A stretch of 64,000 bases of DNA from Bacteroides helcogenes P 36-108 (GCF_000186225.1 NC_014933.1:1984001-2048000), one strand, 5' to 3'. Positions 26,038 to 36,600 are shown, counted from the first letter of the stretch. The notes: generated by a model not told the origin, from the sequence alone. Made by a program: numbers and translations.

Positions 26038-26265
26038 TTATCCTATCTTTCCCAACTTCTTTAGTCTGGAACGGATAGAACCGATGTTGCGTTCGAATAT
26101 CTCAGTCAGTTCTTTGATACTTTTGCCTTCATTGAACAAACGGATTGAGTATTGATCCGCTTCTTTTTTCCAAGGTAGATAGGCTTGCCGTGTTCATTGC
26201 GTTTCTCCTCTGATGTATATGCCTTCTTTTTTATTCTTGAAGTTGAAGGTGTTATTGTTTTGTGG
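26038..26265 (-). pseudogene. Frameshifted remnant of a DNA-binding-type protein C-terminus
   Basis: Two overlapping minus-strand frames read as one protein tail. The upstream part (to about 26190) gives TSEEKRNEHGKP, then after a frame change the downstream part gives YLPWKKEADQYSIRLFNEG, KSIKELTEIFERNIGSIRSR and LKKLGKIG before a stop at 26038-26040. This W-EAD-L-F-GKS-EL-RxxGSIRSRLKKLG pattern is a small helix-turn-helix seen at the C-terminus of several Bacteroidetes proteins. No start codon or N-terminal part is present in frame. It is a degraded fragment between the peptidase promoter and the deaminase. The parent protein is not identifiable. Confidence 0.5.
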
Positions 26266-26272
26266 CGTATAT

Positions 26273-26743
26273 TTAGTATTCTATTTTATCTTCTTTCTTT
26301 ATCCAAGAATCAAAAATCTTTTGTGATGCCTTCCTGTCATGTTCTTCGGCAACAATCTTGCGCTTGTCAGCCGGTAAATCCAGTTGCTTGTATATGAATG
26401 AATCATCGAAACCTGCTTGGGCTGCATCGCATTTCGTACATGCATAATATATTCTGTCTATATGTGCCCAGTAAATAGCTGAGAGGCACATAGGACAGGG
26501 CTCGCAGGAAGAATAGATTTCACATCCTTCCAAGATGAATGTATCAAGCGCCTGGCAAGTATTGCGGATTGCCATAACTTCGGCATGTGCGGTAGGGTCT
26601 AAATGATTGGTTACACTATTGCAACCTTGGCCAACAATTTTTCCGTCTTTTACGATGACAGCACCGAAGGGGCCCCCTCCCCGGTTAATATTGTCAAGTG
26701 CCAATTGGATGGCGGTTTCCATAAATTCTTTTTGATATGCCAT
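26273..26743 (-). CDS. Nucleoside/guanine deaminase-like protein
   Basis: A 156-residue cytidine-deaminase-fold enzyme. The zinc-binding residues are in TAHAEVMAIR (H53, with the catalytic E55) and SSCEPCPMCLSAIYW (C83 and C86). The N-terminal GPFGAVIVKDG and the length match guanine deaminase (GuaD) and related purine deaminases rather than TadA, which lacks the extended C-terminal part FDDSFIYKQLDLPADKR. The aromatic C-terminus (KIFDSWIKKEDKIEY) fits GuaD-type domain swapping. It would convert guanine to xanthine in purine salvage. It stands alone with 71 nt to fabH. Confidence 0.85.
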   Translation of the reverse strand: MAYQKEFMETAIQLALDNINRGGGPFGAVIVKDGKIVGQGCNSVTNHLDPTAHAEVMAIRNTCQALDTFILEGCEIYSSCEPCPMCLSAIYWAHIDRIYYACTKCDAAQAGFDDSFIYKQLDLPADKRKIVAEEHDRKASQKIFDSWIKKEDKIEY

Positions 26744-26814
26744 ATTGTGATCTTTTTTGGTAGTACAAATATCGGGATTTTCAGGTATAAAAGAATACTT
26801 TTGGAAAGACTATT

Positions 26815-27861
26815 TTACTTCCTCATAGAAATTATTTGGTCGTTAATCTTGATTTGACTGGGGGATGAACCGTCATAACCCCACTTTATATAGATAGCTC
26901 CCCAGGTAAATCCGGCTCCGAATGCCGTAAATATCAGATTGTCTCCTTTTTTGAGCTTGTTTTCAAAATCCCAGATACATAGAGGCAATGTGCCGGAACT
27001 TGTATTACCATAACGCTCAATGTTTACCATGACTTTTTCAGCCGGCATTTCCAGACGTTGTGCTACTGCGCTGATTATTCTTTGATTCGCTTGATGAGGG
27101 ACTACCCAGTCGATTTCGCCTTTATTCAAATTGTTTCTTGTAATGATCGTTTCACAAGCATCCGACATGTTGGCTACGGCATATTTGAATACCGTACGAC
27201 CTTCTTGGTAAATATGATGCAGATGATTATCTAATGTATAATAGGATGGAGCACACACGGAACCACCTGCTTTGATGTGCAGGAAAGGCAATCCTTTACC
27301 ATCTGTTTTTAAGACGGAATCCATGATACCTATATTTTCAGTAGTGGGTTGAAGCATGAAGGCTGCCGCACCGTCAGCAAAAATAGGACAGGTGGTACGG
27401 TCGGTATAATTCACTATTGAAGACATTTTGTCTGCTCCTATCACAATGACTTTTTGGTATTTTCCCGAACGGATAAAATTGGCGCCGGTTTCCAGTGCAT
27501 AGAGGAATCCGCTACATACAGCCTGCATGTCAAAAGCAAAAGCATTCTTCAATTCCAGCTTGTCACATAAGATGGAAGCGGTTGACGGTAGAAGATAGTC
27601 GGGAGTGGTGGTGGCTACAATTACCAGATCAATTTCGTCCGGATGGGATTGAGTACGTTGCAACAACTGTTTGGCGGCTTTGCGAGCCATGTATGAGGTT
27701 CCAAGTCCCTCGTCTTTCAGAATATGTCTTTCTTTTATTCCGATTCGTTCCATTATCCATTCGTTGGTGGTATCCACCATTTTTGAAATCTCATCGTTCG
27801 TCAAAATGTAATCGGGAACATAGCCTCCAACTCCTGTAATTACTGCATTGGTCATTTGCAT
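26815..27861 (-). CDS. fabH: 3-oxoacyl-ACP synthase III (FabH)
   Basis: The 348-residue protein has all three catalytic residues: C116 in [11 protein letters not shown]256 in [12 protein letters not shown] and N286 in [12 protein letters not shown]. It starts [20 protein letters not shown]; a second ATG two codons later is equally possible. FabH condenses acetyl-CoA (or a branched primer) with malonyl-ACP to initiate fatty acid synthesis. The adjacent genes are not fatty-acid genes, so this may be a second FabH paralogue. A -7 box is at 27924-27931. Confidence 0.93.
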   Translation of the reverse strand: MQMTNAVITGVGGYVPDYILTNDEISKMVDTTNEWIMERIGIKERHILKDEGLGTSYMARKAAKQLLQRTQSHPDEIDLVIVATTTPDYLLPSTASILCDKLELKNAFAFDMQAVCSGFLYALETGANFIRSGKYQKVIVIGADKMSSIVNYTDRTTCPIFADGAAAFMLQPTTENIGIMDSVLKTDGKGLPFLHIKAGGSVCAPSYYTLDNHLHHIYQEGRTVFKYAVANMSDACETIITRNNLNKGEIDWVVPHQANQRIISAVAQRLEMPAEKVMVNIERYGNTSSGTLPLCIWDFENKLKKGDNLIFTAFGAGFTWGAIYIKWGYDGSSPSQIKINDQIISMRK

Positions 27862-27923
27862 AGGTATTCTTGGTTTAGTTATTTTTAGAATAGATTCGTT
27901 AGCCTAATGTGTAAAGCAGGGCA

Positions 27924-27931
27924 CAAATTTA
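27924..27931 (-). promoter_or_regulatory. -7 box (TAAATTTG) of fabH
   Basis: An exact TAnnTTTG match on the minus strand, 63 nt upstream of the ATG. Confidence 0.45.
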
Positions 27932-28006
27932 CATAAAAGGGAATGAAATCCAATAGTTGGAGAACAATCACATTAATCCTTTATGTATTTTATGGTTTAA
28001 TGGTAA

Positions 28007-28094
28007 AAAATCATCAGTTTACTGTCTTTAAACTGGCGGTTTATTAACCTTAAACTGTAAGTTTATTGGTGATAAACAGTAATGAACTATAATG
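28007..28094. repeat. Four tandem 22-nt imperfect repeats
   Basis: Units at 28007-28028, 28029-28050, 28051-28072 and 28073-28094. The second and third agree at 14 of 22 positions and share TAAACTG...GTTTATT; the fourth keeps TAAAC-GTAA and the first keeps GTTTA. The array lies in the 288-nt gap between fabH and the TrmH-type gene. The sequence is unrelated to the array at 19932-19997, but the period is the same. Confidence 0.7.
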
Positions 28095-28149
28095 TATTGT
28101 TTGTTAATGTATTGCCTCTTTATGACTATTGAGCTACTTGCTTGGATAA

Positions 28150-28953
28150 TTACTTTTTGGCACGAAGTTGCCAGAAGGCTATGGCGGATGCAGCGGCTAC
28201 ATTAAGCGAATCAACTCCGTGTGACATAGGAATGCGGACTACATAGTCGGCTTCGGTAATAGCTTCATACGGAAGCCCGTCACCTTCAGTGCCCATTATA
28301 ATAGCTAACTTGGGTTCGGAACTTAGGATAGGATTATCGATGGGGATAGAGTTTTCCGTGAGCGCCATAGCGACTGTGCGAAAGCCTAATCCGCACAGAT
28401 CACTTAATGAATTATCTATCCAGGTCCAAGGCACTAAAAAAACTGATCCCATGGATACTCTGACTGCACGCCGGTTCAAGGGGTCGCAAGAGTTGTGTGT
28501 CAGTAAGACGGCATCTATTCCGAGAGCTGCTGCTGAACGGAAGATGGCGCCGATATTGGTTGTATCCACTACACCGTTGATGATTACGATGCGCCTGGCG
28601 TCCTGACATACCTCTTTGATGTTTTGTGGTTTAGGACGGCGCATGGCGCAAAGGACACCACGCGTCAGGATGTAGCCAGTCAAGGTAGTCAATAAATCTC
28701 TGCTACCTGTATAGACGGGGATGTCTCCGCAACGTCCTATGATGTAGGCTGCATCACCGGTGATATGATTCTGTTCACATAAGAGAGCTAAGGGTTCATA
28801 ACCTGTATCTAAAGCCACTTTGATAACCTTGGGGCTTTCAGCTATGAATATTCCCTTGTCGGACTCAAGCCGATTACGCAGTTGAGCTTCAGTCAAAGTA
28901 CTGAATATTTCTACTCCTGGGTGTGTCAGGGATGATATTTTGATAATAGGCAT
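28150..28953 (-). CDS. SpoU/TrmH-family RNA 2'-O-methyltransferase
   Basis: A 267-residue protein with the SPOUT motifs: motif 1 VVDTTNIGAIFRSAAALGID, motif 2 LAIIMGTEGDGLPYEAI and motif 3 IPMSHGVDSLNVAAASAIAF. The trefoil-knot C-terminal domain binds SAM; the N-terminal part (TLTEAQLRNRLESDKGIF) is an RNA-binding-like domain. It methylates the ribose of a tRNA or rRNA nucleotide; the target is not predicted. It sits 59 nt downstream of a -7 box at 29009-29016 with no operon partners. Confidence 0.92.
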   Translation of the reverse strand: MPIIKISSLTHPGVEIFSTLTEAQLRNRLESDKGIFIAESPKVIKVALDTGYEPLALLCEQNHITGDAAYIIGRCGDIPVYTGSRDLLTTLTGYILTRGVLCAMRRPKPQNIKEVCQDARRIVIINGVVDTTNIGAIFRSAAALGIDAVLLTHNSCDPLNRRAVRVSMGSVFLVPWTWIDNSLSDLCGLGFRTVAMALTENSIPIDNPILSSEPKLAIIMGTEGDGLPYEAITEADYVVRIPMSHGVDSLNVAAASAIAFWQLRAKK

Positions 28954-29008
28954 ATTGTTTTTTATGTTTTAAAATTTTGTTTGGTATGGTTACTTTATGA
29001 TTGTGATA

Positions 29009-29016
29009 CAAAGGTA
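29009..29016 (-). promoter_or_regulatory. -7 box (TACCTTTG) of the SpoU gene
   Basis: An exact TAnnTTTG match on the minus strand, 55 nt upstream of the ATG at 28953. Confidence 0.5.
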
Positions 29017-29530
29017 AGTAATCTTTGTGGTGGAGCTATTATATCCGCAATGGAATTACGAAAAAAACAGGATGTCAAAGTCGGAGATGTGAATGGGGGG
29101 GACTTTATTATTCATGGATTTCCATAGGATAAGGTTGAGAGGCTTATTTTGGTATTGAAAAATAATTGGATGGAATTATTCAAGGTGGCGGCTATATTAA
29201 AAAGTAGATAAATCATTGTATAAAGTTTATTTGCAGATACAGTTATCTTCACATTACTGATCATTAGTGACAATTCATTTTAATAGGTATAATCTCTGTT
29301 TTTACAAATACACAGAATGTGGAAACAAATGCAAATTATTATATTTCATCAGCAACTGCACATACGTGTTGTACCGCTTTCTTTCAGCCTTTTTGCAAAA
29401 TATCCGCTATCAGATACAACAGAATGATAGGATATTTCTACATGGATGTTACAGAACGCTTGTCGAATACAAAGGTAGTCGTCTAAAAGAATTGTTGTAA
29501 AAAGCCTGACAGTCCATTCCACCGTGATGT
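29017..29530. other. Gene-poor gap before the heparin locus
   Basis: About 510 nt with no credible gene. Short open stretches at 29050-29210 (plus strand) translate to a helical segment DKVERLILVLKNNWMELF broken by stops, which may be decayed coding sequence. No hairpin, repeat or RNA gene was recognised. Confidence 0.4.
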
Positions 29531-29780
29531 TCATCGGCTGTATTCCTCCTTGTCCGGAATCCAGCGGTCTATCAATCCCTGTGTTCGTCCATCCATCGGC
29601 ATATAGTTCTTATTTCGGTTCCACGAGTTTTCTCTATGGCTCGCATCAGAGAGCTGATCTCTCTGTCAGACAGGTGGATGTTTCCCAGAAGGGTGGCTGC
29701 AAACGGGTATTGTTCGCTGAATCCCTTCCTGGCAATGGAATAGATTCGCTCTTGGATTGAAAAAGGGTATGATTCCTTTT
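29531..29780 (-). pseudogene. Remnant of a glycine betaine-binding protein (OpuAC/ProX-like) C-terminus
   Basis: The minus strand reads YSIARKGFSEQYPFAATLLG, then NIHLSDREISSLMRAIEKTR and ICRWMDEHR, after which a one-base frame change gives GLIDRWIPDKEEYSR and a stop at 29531-29533. This spacing (RKGF..P....L....LSD..I..LM..I....... WM..H..LVD.W.P) matches the end of periplasmic glycine betaine/choline-binding proteins of ABC importers. The N-terminal four-fifths and the transporter genes are missing. It is a decayed fragment at the left edge of the heparin locus. The assignment is from recalled family patterns. Confidence 0.6.
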
Positions 29781-29967
29781 TTTGTTAATCATATCCTACG
29801 TCAGATTGATTAGAGGTATTCAAATTGGCCAACTAAAATTCATTGCGGGGGTAGTTGGTTTTCAGGTGTCTGTACCGTGGTGTCCGATGTGCTTGCCAGC
29901 CTGATAGCCTTAGGAATGTGATGCAGTTCCGGAAATTTAAGGTTGCCACGTCACAAGCCCGGTAATT

Positions 29968-31128
29968 CTATTTGCCAGAGTTCTGGAGCTGTTCTTTATA
30001 GCCAGCAAGGTTGTAGCAGACCGGAACGGTGTTGTTGCCGACACGATATATGCCGAATTTGAAGTAATACCCTTCTTCGTCATTGCGGCCAATCAGTATC
30101 TTTTCATTGTTCACGATATGCTTTTTCATTTCCCTCTCTGAGTGCCGGTAGGACATGGTTACGTCCAGAAGCCCGGGCTTGATAATGGTTTCTTTTTCTT
30201 TTCCATATTCAGTCCAGTCTATATTTACCTGGAAGGTTATCCAGCAGTCTTTCGGGAAATCCTCGAACAGCATCTTGTATGCTATTGTCGAGGATTTGAA
30301 GGCAGAGGTGATGGGATGCATGACCTCTACTTTATCAGGATTAGCGTTACAGCGGTCGGTCTTGTCTGTCAGCCATTTGCGGTCAGAGTTGGCTTTGATG
30401 TAGAAATAACCTTGCGAGAAGCCGAAAGCGAGCGGGGGATAGCCACCTTGTTCTATCAGCCAACCGTTCGGTTTTCCGGCTTTGTAGAGGGTATCTCCCC
30501 GGGCGTTGATTTTTACTATTTTGTCATGTGCCGTATTTTTCTTGAAAATCATTTTCTTTTCTAACTCAAGGAACTCCTTGACGCTGATTCTCATAACTTT
30601 ACCGTTGGGGTCAGATACAAGTGTACGGCTTGGCATGCCGTGCCATTGGGCAAAGATGGCAGATACGTTCCTGTCCAGAGTATGTGGAATGTAAACGGAG
30701 AATGTATAGCTCATAGATGAACTTTGCGGGCAACTTCCCTTGCCGTAATGATAGACGGTTTTCATCTTTTGGGCGTTGGGGTATTCATTTGCCGGATAGT
30801 TGCGGAAGTTGTCGGATACGGCATAGCAATAGCAAAGTTCGGCACGACCTTTGGTTTCTCCTTTGGAGTAGCCTTCCAGAGTGTTGTCCTCTTGTTTTAG
30901 CTCAAAGCGATAGGAGGGTTTCCCTTGAAAGAGGTGTGAATAGTCCAGTTGGATGGCATAGGGTTTGTTGGTGCCTACGGCTACCCAGCAGTTGTCAATA
31001 ATCTGGCGGGAACGGGCAGAGTCAGCCTGTACGTTTACACGTTCCTTCAGTGGTACGAATTGTGCATGCACCGGGCTTGCTGCTGCCAAGAGCAGCAAAC
31101 AAAGAGCAATTGAGGCAGTTGTTTTCAT
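29968..31128 (-). CDS. Heparin lyase I (polysaccharide lyase family 13)
   Basis: A 386-residue secreted protein with signal peptide MKTTASIALCLLLLAAASPV and cleavage after HAQ. It matches heparinase I of Bacteroides and Pedobacter: LDYSHLFQGKPSYRFELK, the AQWHGMPSRTL block with the catalytic histidine at about 163, and the late YFKFGIYRVGN block with the likely catalytic tyrosine near 361. The enzyme endolytically beta-eliminates highly sulfated heparin, leaving 4,5-unsaturated uronate ends. It is transcribed divergently from the regulator and main operon, downstream of a sulfatase on the same strand with 56 nt between them. Location is periplasmic or secreted since no lipobox is present. Confidence 0.93.
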   Translation of the reverse strand: MKTTASIALCLLLLAAASPVHAQFVPLKERVNVQADSARSRQIIDNCWVAVGTNKPYAIQLDYSHLFQGKPSYRFELKQEDNTLEGYSKGETKGRAELCYCYAVSDNFRNYPANEYPNAQKMKTVYHYGKGSCPQSSSMSYTFSVYIPHTLDRNVSAIFAQWHGMPSRTLVSDPNGKVMRISVKEFLELEKKMIFKKNTAHDKIVKINARGDTLYKAGKPNGWLIEQGGYPPLAFGFSQGYFYIKANSDRKWLTDKTDRCNANPDKVEVMHPITSAFKSSTIAYKMLFEDFPKDCWITFQVNIDWTEYGKEKETIIKPGLLDVTMSYRHSEREMKKHIVNNEKILIGRNDEEGYYFKFGIYRVGNNTVPVCYNLAGYKEQLQNSGK

Positions 31129-31184
31129 TCTTTGTTGATGTTAAGTGATGTACAAATAATGTTCTGTTCTGTATGGTTCTGCTT

Positions 31185-33146
31185 TTAATGGGGCAAGGGT
31201 ACCATTGGTCTGCGGCCATAATTCAGTTTCAGTCCTTTCTGATAGGCTTCAGGACCATGCAGATCCTTTATATCTATTTCGCCTAAGTTTACAAGAATGC
31301 CGCGTGCCATAAGTCCGGCGTCTTCATTCTCAAGGTATGGCAAGGTTTTGGCTGCTTCTTTCAGTTCAGACAGGAATGGAAGGATGTAACTTCTCATTTT
31401 GGGGTCCAAAGATAAACATTCCAGTGAGGAGTACCCTATCTTTCTGTCCTTTTCCTGTGCAGGGGTGATGAGGCGGGCAATGCTTTCCTGTATTTTTCCC
31501 AAATATGCTGCAGCATAGGCAGCTTCGGAAGCAATGTAGGGATTGTTGTCTTGAAGGAGTGCCGACAAGGTTTGCGGACAGGAAGATATTTGCTTTTCTC
31601 TAGCAAGTTTGGCATATCCTACCGCTCCCCAGAATCTCATTTCGGGTAGCGGACTGGCAATTGCTTTTTCTAACATGGGTAAAGAGGCGGCGGTCGCTGT
31701 TCCGGCTGTTTCAACAAGAGTATAGAGTTCGTTCAGGGGATATTTTTCTTTGCGTACTTTGTCGTATAGAATATGGCCGGTGCGTGAAGTGGGAAGGAAG
31801 AATCCCAGGTCACCGGTGGTGCGAATATGATTGGATAGTGCTTGGCGCATTTTGGACAAGGTTTCTGCATGTTCGGGAGTACCAGATAAATCGTGCAGTT
31901 CGTCAGGATCTTTTTCAAGGTCAAACAGCATTTCTGCCGGATGGGCTTCGAAAGTCTGTTGCCAGTCGGGGTTGGTATTGTGCCCTCCCAATACCAGTTT
32001 ATCCCATGCTTTGTTGGAAGGCATTCCCCATTGATAATAATTGCGCAGGGCAAACTGGCGGTAGGGGATATAACTGCGGATATATTTGAAACGCCCATCG
32101 GTGACAGCACGTATGGGCATGAAATGATGTAGCTGGTTGGCTGCCAATGCAAATTGCATTTTGCGTTTTTCTTTATTTGCGAACTTACCGTAGAGCGCTT
32201 TGCCTTGCATATGCTTTGGGGGCTTGACCCCTGCAAGGCTGAGCACGGTGGGACCCAAGTCTGTAAAATTGACCAATCCATATTCTTTACCTGTACGGTT
32301 ATTTGCCAAGTGTTGCCATTTGGGTGGGAAGTAGGCTATCAGAGGTACTCTTAATCCGCTTTCGTATAAGTATCCTTTACCGCGGGGGATACAGCCGCCA
32401 TGGTCACTGAAGAAGAATATAATTGTGTTTTCATCCAATCCTTTTTCCTTCAGATCTTTCAGGAAGAAGCCTAACCAGGTGTCTACATCCTGCACCGCTT
32501 CCAAATGACCGGCATAGTCGGAACGTACTTCCGGCAAGTCGGGAACGTAGGCAGGCAATGAAAGTAATGCCGGGTATATGCCTTCCTGCGTGTAGTCTCT
32601 GCGTCCGTCAATATGGAAAGTTCGGATGCGTCCCATGTGTGAGGTTACCGTGTTGAATACAGCGAAAAACGGTTGGTTCTTTCTCCGTTTGGGACTGTTG
32701 TATGAGGCTTTGTTGCTGCATTCATTCCAGCATATTTTATTATCGGTGGTGGAATTATAGTGTGTTTTGCTGTTGTTTGTACAATAATATCCGGCTTCGC
32801 GTAATTTCTGAGGAAAGAAGATATCAGCGGGTGTATCATAAGGTACGGGATGGATATCCATCCCGTAGGTGCTCGAATAGCATCCGGTGATAAGTGAAGA
32901 ACGGGCGGTTGAGCTCTGGGGGGCTACAGACCATGCGTTTATGAACTGTATGCCACGGGAGGCAAGGCTGTCTGCATTGGGGGTATGTACTCCTCTGTTG
33001 CCGTAGCAGCCGAATTCATATGCACTAGTGTCCTCAAAGGTGAGCCAAAGAATATTTGGCTTTTCGTTTTTTCTGTCTGTTGCCTTTGTTTGTGTGGAGT
33101 ACAATCCGTAGAAGGCGGTACACATTAATAAAGGTAAGTGTCTCAT
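31185..33146 (-). CDS. Sulfatase with C-terminal HEAT-like repeats (candidate heparan N-sulfatase)
   Basis: A 653-residue S1-type sulfatase with a signal peptide. Serine 78 in SVAPQSSTARSSLITG is the formylglycine precursor (S-x-x-A-R); oxidation of a serine requires an anaerobic radical maturase, not present in this window. Metal ligands appear in LWLTFEDTS near residue 33 and FFSDHGG. From about residue 490 helical repeats follow (LPEMRFWGAVGYAKLA, NPYIASEAAYAAAYLG), resembling HEAT repeats. Sulfatases of this build with T at the third motif position resemble the sulfamidase-like S1_8 group, hence the suggestion of N-desulfation of glucosamine. The substrate is inference; the context beside heparinase I is strong. 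Confidence 0.85.
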   Translation of the reverse strand: MRHLPLLMCTAFYGLYSTQTKATDRKNEKPNILWLTFEDTSAYEFGCYGNRGVHTPNADSLASRGIQFINAWSVAPQSSTARSSLITGCYSSTYGMDIHPVPYDTPADIFFPQKLREAGYYCTNNSKTHYNSTTDNKICWNECSNKASYNSPKRRKNQPFFAVFNTVTSHMGRIRTFHIDGRRDYTQEGIYPALLSLPAYVPDLPEVRSDYAGHLEAVQDVDTWLGFFLKDLKEKGLDENTIIFFFSDHGGCIPRGKGYLYESGLRVPLIAYFPPKWQHLANNRTGKEYGLVNFTDLGPTVLSLAGVKPPKHMQGKALYGKFANKEKRKMQFALAANQLHHFMPIRAVTDGRFKYIRSYIPYRQFALRNYYQWGMPSNKAWDKLVLGGHNTNPDWQQTFEAHPAEMLFDLEKDPDELHDLSGTPEHAETLSKMRQALSNHIRTTGDLGFFLPTSRTGHILYDKVRKEKYPLNELYTLVETAGTATAASLPMLEKAIASPLPEMRFWGAVGYAKLAREKQISSCPQTLSALLQDNNPYIASEAAYAAAYLGKIQESIARLITPAQEKDRKIGYSSLECLSLDPKMRSYILPFLSELKEAAKTLPYLENEDAGLMARGILVNLGEIDIKDLHGPEAYQKGLKLNYGRRPMVPLPH

Positions 33147-33634
33147 AAAATATTAAGGGTATTTGTTTCCTGCAGCTAAAGTAGTCCGTTTGTACTTAAC
33201 GGAGACTTTCTTATGTTTAAAAGTGTGCCAATATTGTTTTGGTAGGTAAGTTTTCGACAAAATTAGTATCAATTCAACAATATTGCGGGGAAGATTAAAC
33301 GTCTGTTTGTATAATATTGGATAAAAAAGTATAAGATATCGGTGGTAAAGGAATAATTTTGAATATTAAAATCTAACACAAGAGATATGATTTTTTTTAT
33401 AATGGTACTGTTTTGTATATCATCATTAGCGTGACAAGCACGGAATGTAAACGGGAATTTTTTTGATGATTTATTGCGTAGTGAGGCGAATAAGCTGTTG
33501 ACGGAATGGATGGGCTCCCGGATTCTCTTTTGTACTTTTGCGGATAATGCCGGAAAGTATTGGATAGAAAATACAGATTAATATTTATTTTTGCTGATAT
33601 ATTTTGTTTATTTGCCTCGTAATAAATTATAGCT
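33147..33634. other. Divergent regulatory gap between the two arms of the heparin locus
   Basis: A 488-nt AT-rich region with no gene. It contains a plus-strand -7 box TACTTTTG at 33533-33540, 94 nt before the regulator start. No -33 element, operator or hairpin was convincing. Confidence 0.5.
33533..33540 (+). promoter_or_regulatory. -7 box (TACTTTTG) of the hybrid two-component regulator
   Basis: An exact TAnnTTTG match implying a 5' leader of about 88 nt before the ATG at 33635. Confidence 0.5.
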
Positions 33635-36600
33635 ATGAAAATACTGCAATATTTGTTAGCGCTTCTGGGGGTATTGTTTCCCTACATGTTGAATGCCGGT
33701 GTAACTGAAGATATTTACTTTTCCCACATTGGTTTGGAGGAAGGATTGTCGCATAGTACGATTTTTGCGATTAATCAGGATAAAGAGGGAAATTTATGGT
33801 TTGCGACCTATGATGGCGTGAATAAATATGATGGCTATAACTTCACTGTATATCGTCATCAATATACTGATCCCAATAGTATCGCTAGCGATATATCCCG
33901 TTGTATCACAGTGGATGATTCAGACCGGATTTGGGTAGGTACTCGTGAGGGGCTGTCTCTTTACAATCATCATAAGGATGTATTCTTCAATTATTATTAT
34001 AAAAAAAATGGCTTGAATGTAGCTGTGACCAGTATTGTTCCGATAAAGAAAGACTGGTTGATGTTGGGGACTGCCGAAGGCATTCTGCTTTTTGATGTAA
34101 AGAAAGAGTGTTTTCTGACCGATACATTATCCTCTTCTTTGCATGGGTTGCGGCCAGATGTCTTGGTACGTCAGAGTGATTGTATCTATATAGGTGCTGA
34201 TGAAGGCGTATATATTTATTCTTTGTCTAACGGTGTCTTGGAGAAATTGGTGGATATGCCAGCCGGTATTAGAGTTCATGCCATTCTGTACCAGATGTTT
34301 AATAGAATATGGTTAGCTACGGAGGGGGATGGGCTTTATTTGTACAACATAAAAACGAAGAAACTGAAGAACTACCGCTACGAAGACGGAAGGTCTGGAT
34401 TGAACTCAAATTATGTGCGTTCTTTGGCGTTGGATACAGAGAATCGCCTATGGGTGGGAACCTATGGTGGGTTGAATATCTACAAGGAGGGAATGGACAG
34501 TTTCTCGTCCGTTAAAAGTTCCGAGATTCAGGAGGGAAGTTTATCACAGAATTCGGTTCGAAGTATTTTCAGGGACTCGCAAGGTGGCATGTGGCTGGGA
34601 ACTTATTGGGGAGGGCTGAATTACTATCATCCTTTGTGTAACCGTTTCCAGCGTATCAAACATGTTCCGTTCCTGAATTCGCTTAGTAACAATGTGATCA
34701 GTTGCATTGTTGAGGATAATAAGCATAATTTATGGATCGGCACGAGCGATGGCGGTTTGAATTACTATGATAACGTTTCTCAGTTATATAAGAATTATCT
34801 GTTCGATTCGGGCAATCTGGATGTACCTTTCAAAGATATTAAGACGGTGTATGTGGATGAGACGCAAGATAAAGTATATGTGGGAGCACATGCCGGAGGA
34901 ATGATGGCTTTGCATCGTAAATCGGGCCATGTAGAATATTATAATCGTCATAACAGCAATTTGCCAAGCAATAATATCTATTCTATTATTTCGGACGGAC
35001 ATGGAGGGCTTTGGGTGGCATCGCTGGAATATTTACTGCATTTTGATGTGGATAAACACAATTTTACAATCGTGGACGAAGATGGAGACGGGCATAAATT
35101 GAAGCAATATAACCGCCTATTGTTTCGTGACTCCAAAAAACGTATATGGGTCGGGGGAGAAATGGGGATTTCTGTTTTCAACCAGGTAGGTGCTTCTTTG
35201 CTCACCAATAAGGATTTTCAGACAGTTTCTGTGTTGAAGCAGGCGTTTGTGAATTGTTTTTATGAAACATCTTCCGGATATATGTGGATTGGGACACGTA
35301 GCGGATTGTTTGCCTTGAAAGAGAATGATAAGCAGATTTTGCAATACACTACGGCAAATGGTTTGCCGAGCAATGTCATTTATGGAATCCTGGAAGATGC
35401 TTACGGGCGTCTATGGATAAGTACAAATCAAGGGCTGAGTTGCTTGAACCCGGAGAGTGGGAAGTTCCGTAATTTCACGATTATGGATGGATTGCAGGGC
35501 AATCAGTTCAATGCTGGGGCTTATTGCCGGAAAGACAATGGCTACATGTTGTTTGGTGGAGTCAACGGTATTACTTCATTTCGTCCTGAAACGTTGATTG
35601 ATAATCCTTATACTCCCAAACCTGTAATCAATAAACTGTTTGTTTATAATAAGGAAGTATTGCCGGATGATGAAACTGGTATTTTAAAGGAAAGTATTGC
35701 ATATGTGGATCATATAACTTTATCTTCATCTCAGAATTCATTCGCCATTTCTTTTGTCGTTTCCAATTATATAGCAGGTAAACATAATACGTTTGCCTAC
35801 AAACTAAAGGGATATAATGATGTATGGTATAAGCAAAATGACATCAGCCTTGTCTCTTACTCTAATTTGCCGGCGGGAGATTACACTTTCTGCATAAAAG
35901 CGGCCAACAATGACGGTAAATGGAATGAGGAGCCTACCATGCTTCACATACGTATATTACCGGTTTGGTATTGCACTTGGTGGGCGCTTTCCTTGTTTGC
36001 TTTGTCATTTGTATTGTTAGTATTCGGTATCGTGCGTTTCTTCTGGTTGCGCAAGAGTATGCAGGCTGAAATACGGATGGAACGGCTTGATAAAGAAAAA
36101 CGGGAAGAAATAAGCCAGATGAAAATCCGTTTTTATGTTAACATCTCGCACGAATTACGGACTCCGCTGACTTTGATTGTTGCACCTTTGCAGGAATTAC
36201 TTAGCCGTATCAGTGGTCATTGGGAGCATGAGCAGTTGCTTTATGTGCAGCGGAATACCAACCGTTTGTTGCATTTGGTCAATCAGTTAATGGATTTCCG
36301 GCGTGCTGAGTTGGGCATATTTGAACTTAGAGCCGTGTACTCCAATGCTTATAAACGGGTGTTAGGCTGCTTTATGAATTATGAAAGCCTATCTAAAAGG
36401 AAGGATATAGACTATAACTTCTATACGGAGCTGCAGGATGAAAATGTACTTTTCGATGAGAATTATCTGGATTTAATTGTGAATAATCTGCTTTCGAATG
36501 CCTTTAAATATACTGAAATCGGCGAAAGTATCACTGTGAAGCTTTACGTAGAAGATAACGATCTTGTATTGCAAGTGATAGATACAGGCATTGGCATCCC

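Noticed and set aside
29017..29230. Small plus-strand gene
   Set aside because: Frames are broken by stops and no ribosome or promoter signal supports them.
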